From: JAGOLU01 sp964542665
GTDB taxonomy: Bacteria; Patescibacteriota; Microgenomatia; UBA1406; GWC2-37-13
Length of the DNA stretch: 64,000 nucleotides
Reading direction: 5' to 3'
NCBI GenBank assembly: GCA_964542665.1
Contig: CAZIUF010000001.1
Span: 62,001-126,000 of the forward strand
The translations under genes and the position numbers were made by a program. How positions within the stretch are numbered: the stretch's first letter is position 1; every line of letters starts with the position of its first letter. Positions 9,712 through 17,606 of this stretch are shown here, piece after piece. The notes beneath the pieces were generated by a model, which had not been told where the DNA came from, ran no database searches, and was given only the letters and a program-made list of their open reading frames with translations.

Positions 9712-9735
9712 AAAAAATGGAAAAAATGATTGAAA

Positions 9736-10635
9736 TCACGCCGATTTTACTTCTGATGATGGGGTCACGTGCACTGCAGCAGATGCAGGGATAAATACAG
9801 CAATACCAATCATGTATAAAATGATCGTTATCCACCCACCCAATCCGACAAATCCCACAAGTCCACTGACTAGATCAAGTAATATGAACGGCGTAACTAG
9901 ATACATACTCATCTTATAAATATATCCGTATGACTGAGTGCGCTTGATGATGCGTGCTGCAAGTAAACCAAAAAGTGACCAGAAAAGGAGCGTAAGGAGC
10001 CAGCCAAGCACGACTGAGATCGGGCTAAAGACAACGATAGATAGAACCAGTGCGATGACTATGGTTCGGATATTGTTCACAGAAATATACTGTCGGAATG
10101 ATGATACAAACTTGTCGTAGTCTTTTTTGGTTACAGATACGGGCTTATCTGAATCTTTTGAGAATTCGCTAAATGGTCGATACTCTACTTTATTATCACT
10201 CCTTACGTGTACACCTTTTGAGGTTATGAGGATCATACAAGAGCAAGTATCAATATCTTCTCCTTGGGCCTTGGTATCAAGAACCAGTATCTGTTGAGGA
10301 CTATTTTTCTGGCTTTTGAGTTCTGAAGCAAATGCACGAGGTGTATATATGAGCGGTTGGCTCTGATTGGTCGTCAAGATACCATTATCGAGGGTCATCT
10401 CGAGATCATCTGGATAGAGACGATCGATTTCATATTGCACCTCACTCACTATTTTTGGTGCATCTTGAGCTACCCATTGCCATGCATCAATTGCTATTTT
10501 GGTTGATCCAAGCAAAGTGGTCAGCACAATCAATAAAACAAGATATTTAAATCGCTTACCAAACGAATCTCCAGCTGACTGGATATAAAATGTCTTGTCA
10601 GTAAATGATTTGAGAATGGTTTGAAAAAACGACAT
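9736..10635 (-). CDS. DUF1189-like membrane protein
   Basis: 299 residues: one N-terminal helix (about 28-50), an extracytoplasmic domain of about 110 residues containing the DUF1189-like phrases LEMTLDNGILTTNQSQPLIY and ILVLDTKAQ, then four or five closely spaced helices (about 190-285). Function is unknown in the family. Position just upstream of the ABC exporter suggests a shared envelope role. Upstream (10636-10703) lies only a short gap to the polyprenyl synthase. Confidence 0.7.
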   Translation of the reverse strand: MSFFQTILKSFTDKTFYIQSAGDSFGKRFKYLVLLIVLTTLLGSTKIAIDAWQWVAQDAPKIVSEVQYEIDRLYPDDLEMTLDNGILTTNQSQPLIYTPRAFASELKSQKNSPQQILVLDTKAQGEDIDTCSCMILITSKGVHVRSDNKVEYRPFSEFSKDSDKPVSVTKKDYDKFVSSFRQYISVNNIRTIVIALVLSIVVFSPISVVLGWLLTLLFWSLFGLLAARIIKRTQSYGYIYKMSMYLVTPFILLDLVSGLVGFVGLGGWITIILYMIGIAVFIPASAAVHVTPSSEVKSA

Positions 10636-10703
10636 ATATCTGAATAAATTGGTAACCTACAGGCAGGTGCAAAGTAAATCATGACTGGACCTTTTCACAA
10701 GCC

Positions 10704-11777
10704 CTATTGTACCCTCTCCATCATATATTGTACCGCATCATGCATGATCAACTGAATATGAGTATCGGTAGTCAGTTGAGTGACCAGCTTTTCTGCTTTG
10801 TGCACATACTCCCAACCAAGATCTATGGAGCTTTGTAATGCTCCTGTATCTCGCATCGCCTGCAAAAGTTGATGAATGTCACTATCAGATGCTTGTGGAT
10901 TGCCTACTACTCTACCTGCTAGATGCCTTTGAGCAGCATCTGCTCTCTGCAAGAACTCCAGGAGCAGCACTGTACGTTTACCCTCGATGATATCTGAAAC
11001 ATCAGATTTACCTGTTGTCTTTGCGTCTCCGAACGTGCCTAAGATATCGTCTTGTATCTGAAATGCCCAGCCAAATGATTCCCCATATGATTTAAGTGTC
11101 TCAATGATTTTTTGATCAGTCTGACCAGCAAGGACAGCTCCAATTTGGAGGGGCATCACTCCGGTATAGTAGGCAGTTTTATATTTGTACACTTTAAGAA
11201 CCATGTCGATCGTCCCCTCAGCATCATACATATGAAACATATCGAGGGCCTGCCCATAGCCTGTCATAGCTCCATAGCTGCCCATGATCTGTACTGCTCT
11301 TTGAACATATTGCGGTTCAAGATGCGATTCTGATAAAGCTAAAAAGGCAAGAAATATGCCTATATCTCCACCTGATATTGCCGTTGCCACCCCCACATGA
11401 GGTGCATCGTCAGTCCTATTTGTGTACATATCGCGGTAGTATTCATGCATCGTAACAATCCCTCGGCGTCGAATATCTCGATCCATGATGTCGTCATGGA
11501 TCAGTAGCGAGGTATGGAGTATTTCTGTAGCGATGGATGCTTTGAGTATTTTCTCTGTATCTTTACCTCCCATCATCTCGTAGCCTAGTTTCATCAGGGC
11601 ACCTCGCAGTCGCTTACCCCCTTTGGATAAGGTGATGAAGTGGTCCATGATTTCACCACTTCGTGGGTCAGCATCTCGGGCAGTCTGTGCATGTGCAGCC
11701 AGAAATGCTTCGAGATGTGGCTGGCTTTCTGTCGCATAGGACTCCAAATATTGGAGGAAAGGGCGAGGAGTACTCAT
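10704..11777 (-). CDS. Polyprenyl diphosphate synthase (trans-isoprenyl)
   Basis: A 357-residue all-helical prenyltransferase that condenses isopentenyl diphosphate onto an allylic primer. Seen: GGKRLRG (IPP binding), first Asp-rich motif LLIHDDIMD, and second Asp-rich motif FQIQDDILGTFGD. Chain length (farnesyl, geranylgeranyl or longer) cannot be fixed by eye. The start is ATG 11777 because TATAAT (11784-11789 on this strand) lies 6 bases upstream. A longer frame back to 11828 reads through the promoter. It is divergent from the M29 aminopeptidase gene. The CruF-like carotenoid protein at 50.1 kb could use a C40 product of this pathway. Confidence 0.9.
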   Translation of the reverse strand: MSTPRPFLQYLESYATESQPHLEAFLAAHAQTARDADPRSGEIMDHFITLSKGGKRLRGALMKLGYEMMGGKDTEKILKASIATEILHTSLLIHDDIMDRDIRRRGIVTMHEYYRDMYTNRTDDAPHVGVATAISGGDIGIFLAFLALSESHLEPQYVQRAVQIMGSYGAMTGYGQALDMFHMYDAEGTIDMVLKVYKYKTAYYTGVMPLQIGAVLAGQTDQKIIETLKSYGESFGWAFQIQDDILGTFGDAKTTGKSDVSDIIEGKRTVLLLEFLQRADAAQRHLAGRVVGNPQASDSDIHQLLQAMRDTGALQSSIDLGWEYVHKAEKLVTQLTTDTHIQLIMHDAVQYMMERVQ

Positions 11778-11857
11778 TAATCTATTATAACCGCAAAAAG
11801 CACATATCGTCTTCGGTGATATAATCACCTGGCATTTAAATCATCTTTAACTCACCT

Positions 11858-13057
11858 ATGTTTACTCCCTCCGAAACAATACTTAAAAAGTATGCTGATG
11901 TCCTCATTAAGTTTGCTCTGTGGTCTGGTGAGGGTATAGACAAAGGTGATGTGGTGGCTGTCACGATCAGTGAGTCAGCCAAGCCGCTCTTGAAACATCT
12001 ACAGCGATCGATCATGGAAGCTGGAGGTCATATGCTCTTGAACTACGCGCCTGATGGGCTCACTAGAGACTACTTTGAGCTGGCAAATGAGGATCAGCTA
12101 AACTTCATCCCGAAGCAATATCTGTTTGAACGCGTCAAGTTGGCTGATCACTTCGTTGGTATCATTTCTGAAGTTGATAAGCACGAGTTAGAAGGCATTG
12201 ATGGCAAAAAAATCATGCATAGAGGCAAACTTATGAAGCCCTATATGGATGCCCGTCGTGATAAAGAAGATGCGGGTGAACTGACCTGGACCCTGGGTCT
12301 CTATGGCACTCCAGCCATGGCCAAGGAGGTTGGGATGACTGAAGAAGAATACTGGGATGAGATCGTAAAGGCGTGTTATCTCGACGAGGCCGATCCAATA
12401 GCGAAATGGAAAGAGCTTTTTGTTCAGATTGAGGGCACAAAAGATAAGCTCAACGCACTTTCCATCGAATCGGTCGATGTGAAAGGCAAGGATGCTAATC
12501 TCCATGTCAAACTTGGGCCAGATCGTAAATGGCTTGGCGGAAGTGGACGCAATATCCCTAGCTTTGAACTCTTTATATCTCCTGACTGTCGCGAGACAGA
12601 AGGGTGGATCCAGTTCAACCAACCACTTTATCGCTATGGCAACCTGATCAAAGATGTGAGGCTTGAATTTAAAGATGGTAAAGTGGTGAAGGCGACAGCT
12701 TCACAAAATGAACAAGTGCTCAAGGATATGATTGCGGTCGAAAATGCAGACAAGATTGGCGAGTTCTCGCTCACTGATTCACGTTTCTCGCGGATCACCA
12801 AGTTTATGGGCGAGACACTCTATGATGAAAATGTTGGAGGTAGATATGGCAATACGCATATCGCTGTCGGGATGGCATATCGTGATAGTTATGTCGGCAA
12901 TCCCAAAGATATCGCCGAACATCAGTGGAAGGATATGGGCTTTAACGACTCATCAGTACATACAGATATCGTCTCCACGACTGATCGGACAGTGACTGCA
13001 ACTTTGAAAGACGGGACGAAGAAAGTGATTTATAAGGATGGGAAGTTTGTATTATGA
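11858..13057 (+). CDS. M29 family metallo-aminopeptidase (AmpS/PepS type)
   Basis: 399 residues, the full family length. The two-metal site residues can be placed: Glu in NIPSFELFISP, Glu in KIGEFSLTDSRF, His in YGNTHIAVG, His in DIAEHQWKD with the tyrosine-containing YRDSYVG, and His-Asp in SSVHTDIV. It removes N-terminal residues from peptides in the cytosol, probably for amino-acid recycling. TATAAT at 11815-11820 lies further from the start than usual here, so this message should carry a leader of about 30 bases. No Shine-Dalgarno is visible. The stop overlaps the next start in ATGA. Confidence 0.9.
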   Translation: MFTPSETILKKYADVLIKFALWSGEGIDKGDVVAVTISESAKPLLKHLQRSIMEAGGHMLLNYAPDGLTRDYFELANEDQLNFIPKQYLFERVKLADHFVGIISEVDKHELEGIDGKKIMHRGKLMKPYMDARRDKEDAGELTWTLGLYGTPAMAKEVGMTEEEYWDEIVKACYLDEADPIAKWKELFVQIEGTKDKLNALSIESVDVKGKDANLHVKLGPDRKWLGGSGRNIPSFELFISPDCRETEGWIQFNQPLYRYGNLIKDVRLEFKDGKVVKATASQNEQVLKDMIAVENADKIGEFSLTDSRFSRITKFMGETLYDENVGGRYGNTHIAVGMAYRDSYVGNPKDIAEHQWKDMGFNDSSVHTDIVSTTDRTVTATLKDGTKKVIYKDGKFVL

Positions 13058-13143
13058 AAAAGATCTATTACCTCCCTATTGGGCTGGGTATCGTCATCGT
13101 TATTCTCATAATCATTCTCATTTTCGCTCCTGTACCGCGATGA
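13054..13143 (+). CDS. 29-residue single-helix membrane peptide
   Basis: The sequence MKKIYYLPIG is followed by about 17 strongly hydrophobic residues (Ile/Val/Leu) and ends APVPR, a typical small single-span protein with an inside-positive N-terminus. The ATG shares the ATGA overlap with the aminopeptidase stop, which favours coupled translation. No function known. It may be a chance frame, but the clean lysine-hydrophobic-proline pattern argues for a gene. Confidence 0.4.
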   Translation: MKKIYYLPIGLGIVIVILIIILIFAPVPR

Positions 13144-13184
13144 TTGCGTGTCTCTAGGCCAGTATGGCTTGATATAATAGCTCC

Positions 13185-13607
13185 ATGCGTATCGGGAAAA
13201 CATATGTCACTATCAGGTGTATCGTCCAAAATGTTAAAGACGAGGTTCTTCTTTTGAGACGCTCTGATCAAGAGATAGGCAACATAGGCATGTGGGAGTT
13301 GCCTGGCGGTCATATTGACTTTGGTGAGCACCCAAATACCTCTGTGGTGCGTGAAACTTTTGAAGAAACAGGCATATCAGTACGGTCTCCCAGCATCATC
13401 AATATCTCGTCACGTCTCAATAGGCGCAATGAGCATTCAATCTGTATGACATACCTTGCACAAGTCCAGATGCCACCAATTTTACTGAGCGAGGAACATG
13501 ATGCGTACATGTGGGCGCCAGTCTACAAGGCGCTCTCAAGCCCTATCACCGCACGTACTCGAGTGATCCTGAGAGAATATCAGCGAGATCTACTCGCAAG
13601 CGAATAA
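13185..13607 (+). CDS. Nudix hydrolase
   Basis: 140 residues. The Nudix box begins at GHIDFGEHP and ends RETFEETGI, matching GX5EX7REUXEEXGU. Before it is the usual LLLRRS...WELPGG strand. It hydrolyses a nucleoside diphosphate linked to some group, possibly 8-oxo-dGTP or another pool contaminant. Substrate is not determined. TATAAT at 13173-13178 is 6 bases from the ATG, a clear leaderless start. Confidence 0.9.
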   Translation: MRIGKTYVTIRCIVQNVKDEVLLLRRSDQEIGNIGMWELPGGHIDFGEHPNTSVVRETFEETGISVRSPSIINISSRLNRRNEHSICMTYLAQVQMPPILLSEEHDAYMWAPVYKALSSPITARTRVILREYQRDLLASE

Positions 13608-13758
13608 GCGATCTTTGTCAAATGTACTTTTTGAGCTACTTCGACCTAGTTGACAGGTATTAAAAAAAAGCATACCATTGACCTACGTTCATGGTAATTT
13701 CTTAACTATATAGTTTAGAAAAACTCCTGAGCCCTATTATCATTTTCATATACTACCT

Positions 13759-14028
13759 ATGAAAATCATCCGAAAGATGACGGTCCCACCTGCGGTGCTT
13801 GCTGTTAAAAAATCCATGGGTACTCTTGACAAGGTCATATCCATGATCGAAAGCAAAAAGAACTATGCTGCCACGATTCAACAGATCGATGCTGCAATGG
13901 GTCTCGCCACTGCTGCCAAGAGATCACTCATGGCAACTCTATTGGAAGACACGGTCAAGGCTGGGGCAAAGAATCCAAAAAAACTGGTAACAGATTTGCA
14001 GAAACTCTACACAAGTGGAGTGAAGTAA
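13759..14028 (+). CDS. CsoR/FrmR-fold (DUF156) protein without metal-ligand residues
   Basis: 89 residues, all helical. The alignable core is MGTLDKVISMIESKKNYAAT followed by IQQIDAAMGLATA and LMATLLEDTV, which matches CsoR/FrmR repressors (GQI..L..MIE....C..IL.QI.A). In those the ligands are Cys-His-Cys. Here the first Cys position is Tyr36, the His position is Thr, and there is no cysteine anywhere. It therefore cannot sense copper in the known way. Its position 120 bases before a copper-type HMA/TauE/cupredoxin locus suggests it descends from that locus's regulator. TATACT at 13749-13754 is 4 bases from the ATG. A strong terminator follows. Confidence 0.65.
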   Translation: MKIIRKMTVPPAVLAVKKSMGTLDKVISMIESKKNYAATIQQIDAAMGLATAAKRSLMATLLEDTVKAGAKNPKKLVTDLQKLYTSGVK

Positions 14029-14046
14029 ATCTATTTCATCATATGC

Positions 14047-14076
14047 ATCACCCCGATCTATCGGGGTGATTTTTTT
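14047..14076 (+). terminator. Rho-independent terminator after the CsoR-like gene
   Basis: A 10-bp perfect stem (ATCACCCCGA 14047-14056 with its complement 14061-14070) with a TCTA loop, followed by a run of T to 14076. It separates the CsoR-like gene from the HMA gene, so these are distinct transcripts. Confidence 0.9.
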
Positions 14077-14148
14077 ACCATATACCAGACACATCTCATT
14101 CAATTTCTACACCCTCATGCCGATTGTCTGCTGATACAATAGTCTCCT

Positions 14149-14346
14149 ATGTCAGTCCAAAAAACCACCATCCACATCTCAGGGATGCATTGCGCGAGCT
14201 GTGATCTCCTGGTCAAAATGAAACTCAAAGAGATGAAAAATATCATCGATGTAGTCCCTGATTTTGAAAAAAAACAGGCCATCATCACTCACAAAGATAA
14301 TCTATCACTTGCTGAGGTCAACTCTGTCCTCTGCGAATCTGGCTAA
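14149..14346 (+). CDS. HMA (heavy-metal-associated) domain, apparently the 5' part of a split gene
   Basis: 65 residues in the ferredoxin-like HMA fold with the metal-binding motif GMHCASC (Cys15, Cys18). The domain is complete except that it stops at LCESG-TAA. HMA domains typically end in GY(T/K)V. Here the TAA sits exactly where the Tyr codon is expected, and the next two codons (ACA GTG, Thr-Val) continue in the same frame into the TauE-like protein. So this is either a free CopZ-like chaperone or the front of a nonsense-interrupted fusion. TACAAT at 14135-14140 lies 8 bases before the ATG. Confidence 0.8.
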   Translation: MSVQKTTIHISGMHCASCDLLVKMKLKEMKNIIDVVPDFEKKQAIITHKDNLSLAEVNSVLCESG

Positions 14347-14349
14347 ACA

Positions 14350-15498
14350 GTGAGCACTATTGCTGATGCAGTCAAAAATGATCGGAAAGTCGATGAGTTA
14401 GACGTCCACACGAACAAAGCTCACAATCTACAGGAAACACTGGGAATAGCTGCCATCCTTGCGATCCTCTATTTCTTTGCAAATCAATTTGGCATCCTGC
14501 CCGATAATTTGACTGGTGCAGGAACGTCGATCAGTGGAGCATTTATCTTGGGTCTGATTGCTTCCGTCTCCACGTGTATGGCCACAACAGGCGCACTTTT
14601 CACGAGCTTTGTGAATAAACAGACGAAAACCAGCACTCTGCAAGTTGCGCTCTTGTTTATGATTGGAAGAGTCGTGAGTTATGGAATATTTGGGTATATA
14701 TTGGGATTGTTTGGGTCATTGTTCCTGGGTATCGTTCATCTTGGGTCAACATTTAGTTTTGTGATGGCTGCTGTTCTCATCCTCGTGGGACTAGATATGC
14801 TTCAGATCATCTCGCTTCATGCGGTACTCTCTCGGATCCCAGGTGGCAACCTGATATTTAATCTCCAAGAAAAGAAGTATGCAGCAAATCGCGTGGGGCT
14901 CATCGCAGCTGTCTTGGGAGCGCTCACCTACCTATTGCCCTGCGGCTTCACCCTCTCAACCCAAGCATATGCATTGTCACTCGGTAATCCTATCCAAAGC
15001 TCACTCCTTATGATGGCATTTGCTCTCGGAACACTTCCGGCGCTTGGCTTTATCACTGTCCTCTCTCACCTGAGAACACAGTCTATATATCAGTACTTTC
15101 TCAAGGTCGTTGCGATCTTGATCATTGCTGTTGGCCTGAGTTATATGGTAAATACTGCTCAACTCTATGGATTCAGTTTTGGCCAATCAACAACGCAAGA
15201 TTCTGCAGAATCCCTTGCGCCGATTGAAAATGGTAAACAAATAGTCAGGATGACAGCCCAATCAAGTGGATACTCACCAAGTCAGTTCACTGTCAAAGTT
15301 GGCATCCCCGTCCGATGGGAGATCGAGGGTAAGGAAATATTTAGTTGTGCGGGCACTATCCAAGCGCCTGGAGCTGGAGTACCTCTCACCAATCTCAAAG
15401 AGGGTAAAAACGTACTTGAGTTCACCCCTACAAAAACGGGAGATATAAACTTCTCCTGTAGTATGGGGATGTTTAGTGGGAGATTTAAAGTAATCTAA
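14350..15498 (+). CDS. TauE/SafE- (DsbD-) like membrane protein with C-terminal cupredoxin domain
   Basis: 382 residues from a GTG that lies in the same frame as the HMA ORF, one codon after its stop. Eight or so membrane helices (about 30-275) carry the two hallmark turns STCMATTGAL and LLPCGFTLSTQ of the cytochrome-biogenesis/sulfite-exporter family. An extracytoplasmic cupredoxin-like domain (about 295-382) ends with CAGTIQ and a late CSMGMFSG, where Cys and Met would form a copper site. HMA, TauE and cupredoxin together point to copper export or delivery to the cell surface. The short region 1-28 is an ordinary linker, not a signal peptide, which supports an original N-terminal HMA domain. 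Confidence 0.8.
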   Translation: MSTIADAVKNDRKVDELDVHTNKAHNLQETLGIAAILAILYFFANQFGILPDNLTGAGTSISGAFILGLIASVSTCMATTGALFTSFVNKQTKTSTLQVALLFMIGRVVSYGIFGYILGLFGSLFLGIVHLGSTFSFVMAAVLILVGLDMLQIISLHAVLSRIPGGNLIFNLQEKKYAANRVGLIAAVLGALTYLLPCGFTLSTQAYALSLGNPIQSSLLMMAFALGTLPALGFITVLSHLRTQSIYQYFLKVVAILIIAVGLSYMVNTAQLYGFSFGQSTTQDSAESLAPIENGKQIVRMTAQSSGYSPSQFTVKVGIPVRWEIEGKEIFSCAGTIQAPGAGVPLTNLKEGKNVLEFTPTKTGDINFSCSMGMFSGRFKVI

Positions 15499-15544
15499 GA
15501 GCTACATTGCGAGAATAAAACGGCCGTGCAATCTCACTTACAGC

Positions 15545-15814
15545 CTAGTTTGTCTGCAAGTCACTCATCGTGTCATTGAGATCAGTCATATCAATTGAAT
15601 TGATTGTTGCATCGAGATCGTCAATGTTTACTTCTACGATTGCAACGGTTGGGGTAATTGACGCTTCGGTTGGTGCACCACTAGTGGATGATGATGCTGA
15701 CTCTTTATATTTCAGTGGGTTTCCACCAGGTGTTTTTTGATTAATCACATAATATCCGAGTCCAAGCGCAAAGACGAGCGTGATCAAGATGATGGGCACA
15801 AGTAGTTGTTTCAT
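15545..15814 (-). CDS. Small membrane-anchored protein of unknown function
   Basis: 89 residues: N-terminal anchor LLVPIILITLVFALGLGYYV, a Ser/Thr linker, then an acidic C-terminus with two similar phrases (NIDDLDATINSID and MTDLNDTMSDL). No known domain. It follows the coiled-coil secreted protein on the same strand, with a strong hairpin between them. Confidence 0.55.
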   Translation of the reverse strand: MKQLLVPIILITLVFALGLGYYVINQKTPGGNPLKYKESASSSTSGAPTEASITPTVAIVEVNIDDLDATINSIDMTDLNDTMSDLQTN

Positions 15815-15860
15815 AGTGACGTGGATAAATTGATTATAGGTGCATCATAACACAAACATC

Positions 15861-15901
15861 AGGTGGCCCTCACCTGCCACATGACATCGTGAGGGCCACC
15901 T
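15861..15901 (-). terminator. Strong hairpin, probable terminator of the coiled-coil protein gene
   Basis: 13-bp perfect stem (15861-15873 with 15889-15901) around a 15-base loop. On the minus strand it follows the stop at 15914 by a few bases, and the sequence after it is moderately T-rich (GATGTTTGTGTT) without a clean U-run. It may also be a processing or stabilising stem. Confidence 0.6.
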
Positions 15902-15913
15902 TGGTACTAAATA

Positions 15914-16633
15914 CTATTCTATTGGTTCTGCTGTTGGCGTGACCTTAGCAGGTGGCGTGATCAACGCCTTCAAGGCATCCAGATTTGGCTTAAGCGTATC
16001 CTTGATAAATGAGATAATATCTTTGGCATCTGCAAAGACTACCTTTTGGGCATCTCGTGCTGCTTCTAGGGCTGCTTTAAACTCACCTTGTGATTCACCA
16101 CATACAAATGATTTGGTAGCTTTGAGTTTTTCCATATAGGCAGCGTGATCGGCGGCAAGCTTATCTATCTTTGTCTGGAGAGTCACCAGATTTGCTTCAA
16201 GAGTTGCGACATCGACACCTCGAGCCTTGAGCTTCGTGATGCGCTCTTGCACTCGCTCTTTGATCGTCATGAAAACTTTTATGCGACCATTGTGATCACT
16301 TTCAAATTTTTCAATGCGTTTATCAATATTTTCAGTGACCTTGCTGCAGCGTTCAGTGACATTTTCTTTTCTTTGCTCTTTTGCTTCCTCACGCACATTT
16401 TCTCGTTTTTCTTTTGCTTCCTCGCGGATATCTTCTCGCTTTTCTTTTGCAGCTTCACGTTGAGCAGCTAAAGTCTCTCGGACTTTCTCCTGCTCCTCTT
16501 TGATCCGTTCACGTGCTTCTTCTTGTGCTTTTCGAAGCGTCTCGCTAGACGAGGTAACTGCTTGTACAGAAGAGAACATTCCACACAACACTAACAAGGA
16601 AAGTGCAGAAAGGACAATGTGCTTCATTTTCAT
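15914..16633 (-). CDS. Secreted coiled-coil protein
   Basis: 239 residues with a signal peptide (IVLSALSLLVLCGMFSSVQA) and a very charged helix rich in Glu, Lys and Arg from about residue 30 to 95, built on a repeated EEAKEKRE(D/N)(I/V)RE unit. A second helical part (about 100-220) has only two cysteines (CSKVT, VCGES) that could pair. The C-terminus is Pro/Thr-rich. No enzyme motif is seen. It probably spans or decorates the cell surface. The repeated unit is the only internal repeat. Confidence 0.65.
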   Translation of the reverse strand: MKMKHIVLSALSLLVLCGMFSSVQAVTSSSETLRKAQEEARERIKEEQEKVRETLAAQREAAKEKREDIREEAKEKRENVREEAKEQRKENVTERCSKVTENIDKRIEKFESDHNGRIKVFMTIKERVQERITKLKARGVDVATLEANLVTLQTKIDKLAADHAAYMEKLKATKSFVCGESQGEFKAALEAARDAQKVVFADAKDIISFIKDTLKPNLDALKALITPPAKVTPTAEPIE

Positions 16634-16687
16634 AAGATGAAATAATTAGTATCTAAAGAGTAATATGCAGCAGATGTCCAAATAGTT

Positions 16688-17182
16688 TCATTTAGCCGAA
16701 ATCAGTGCTTGATCAAGCCATGTATGAAGTGATTCTTGTGCTGTGGGCGTGTGAAAATAGTATCCATCTATCCGTAGGAGTTCCGACACTATGTGTGCAT
16801 GTGAAACTGTGAGAAAATCAGCAAGGATATCTACTGCTCCACAAAATACTGGATACTTTTTATCACCAAGCCCAAACACAGCGCACGGTTTATTTTGCAA
16901 ATCTAGAGTGCTTGTTCTTTGTTTCGCATCAACATCATATCCGTATTGCTTAAACAAAGAGAAGAAGTCATAGTGGGGTTGGCCATTGTGCTTAAAGTTG
17001 TCCCGTTCCCAACTTGGAGAACCCATGATCAGCAAATCGGGTCCTTTTAAATCTTTTTCTTGCACATCTTTGACTAAAATGATCTTGCATGTGTGCCCCA
17101 AACCCGTGCAGAGTTCTTGAATATATTCAGCAGCGGACAATGTACCTGAGGAAAATGTGGCGTATACGAGATGTATGAGCAT
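16688..17182 (-). CDS. Flavodoxin
   Basis: 164 residues in the flavodoxin fold. The FMN phosphate loop is YATFSSGTLSAA near the N-terminus, the second flavin loop is GSPSWERDN, and the third is FGLGDKKYPVFCGAVD, the classic GLGD..Y..FC.A.D signature. It is a one-electron carrier in the cytosol. No obvious redox partner lies beside it. TATAAT (17189-17194) is 6 bases from the ATG. Confidence 0.92.
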   Translation of the reverse strand: MLIHLVYATFSSGTLSAAEYIQELCTGLGHTCKIILVKDVQEKDLKGPDLLIMGSPSWERDNFKHNGQPHYDFFSLFKQYGYDVDAKQRTSTLDLQNKPCAVFGLGDKKYPVFCGAVDILADFLTVSHAHIVSELLRIDGYYFHTPTAQESLHTWLDQALISAK

Positions 17183-17227
17183 TACTTCATTATACAGAGA
17201 AATTGATGCAGTCGACGTATCCTCACA

Positions 17228-17557
17228 TCACTTTTCACTTTTCTCTTTTGGTTCTTTCATGATGAGCGAAACTGCTTTGTTGATGATAAAGTAAACAATA
17301 GTTAGAAGAATGAGAAAGTATATAAGGCTATTCAAAAATAATCCGACTTTGATCGTGTCAAAGATCGTAAACTCTGAAAAGGCTCCTCTACTGCCCAGTA
17401 TCATACCGATGATGGGGTTGATGATGTTATCTACCAAACTACCCACAAGTCTTGTTGCAGCACCACCAACGATGACACCAACTGCGAGACCAACGATATT
17501 TTGAGTACGAACAAAGTTCTTAAACCCATCGAGTTCAGCCCGTGCTTTGCTATACAT
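17228..17557 (-). CDS. mscL: Large-conductance mechanosensitive channel MscL
   Basis: 109 residues. The first helix motif GLAVGVIVGGAATRLVGSLVDNIINPIIG is the MscL pore helix, preceded by the amphipathic ELDGFKNFVRTQN. A second helix (SLIYFLILLTIVYFIINKAV) and a charged cytoplasmic tail EPKEKSEK follow. It opens under membrane tension to release solutes in hypo-osmotic shock. Slightly shorter than the usual 130-150 residues because the periplasmic loop and tail are short. Confidence 0.95.
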   Translation of the reverse strand: MYSKARAELDGFKNFVRTQNIVGLAVGVIVGGAATRLVGSLVDNIINPIIGMILGSRGAFSEFTIFDTIKVGLFLNSLIYFLILLTIVYFIINKAVSLIMKEPKEKSEK

Positions 17558-17606
17558 ACATATTTAGAAATACTAATAGGGAAAGTATATCGTAAAACTA
17601 TTGTGC

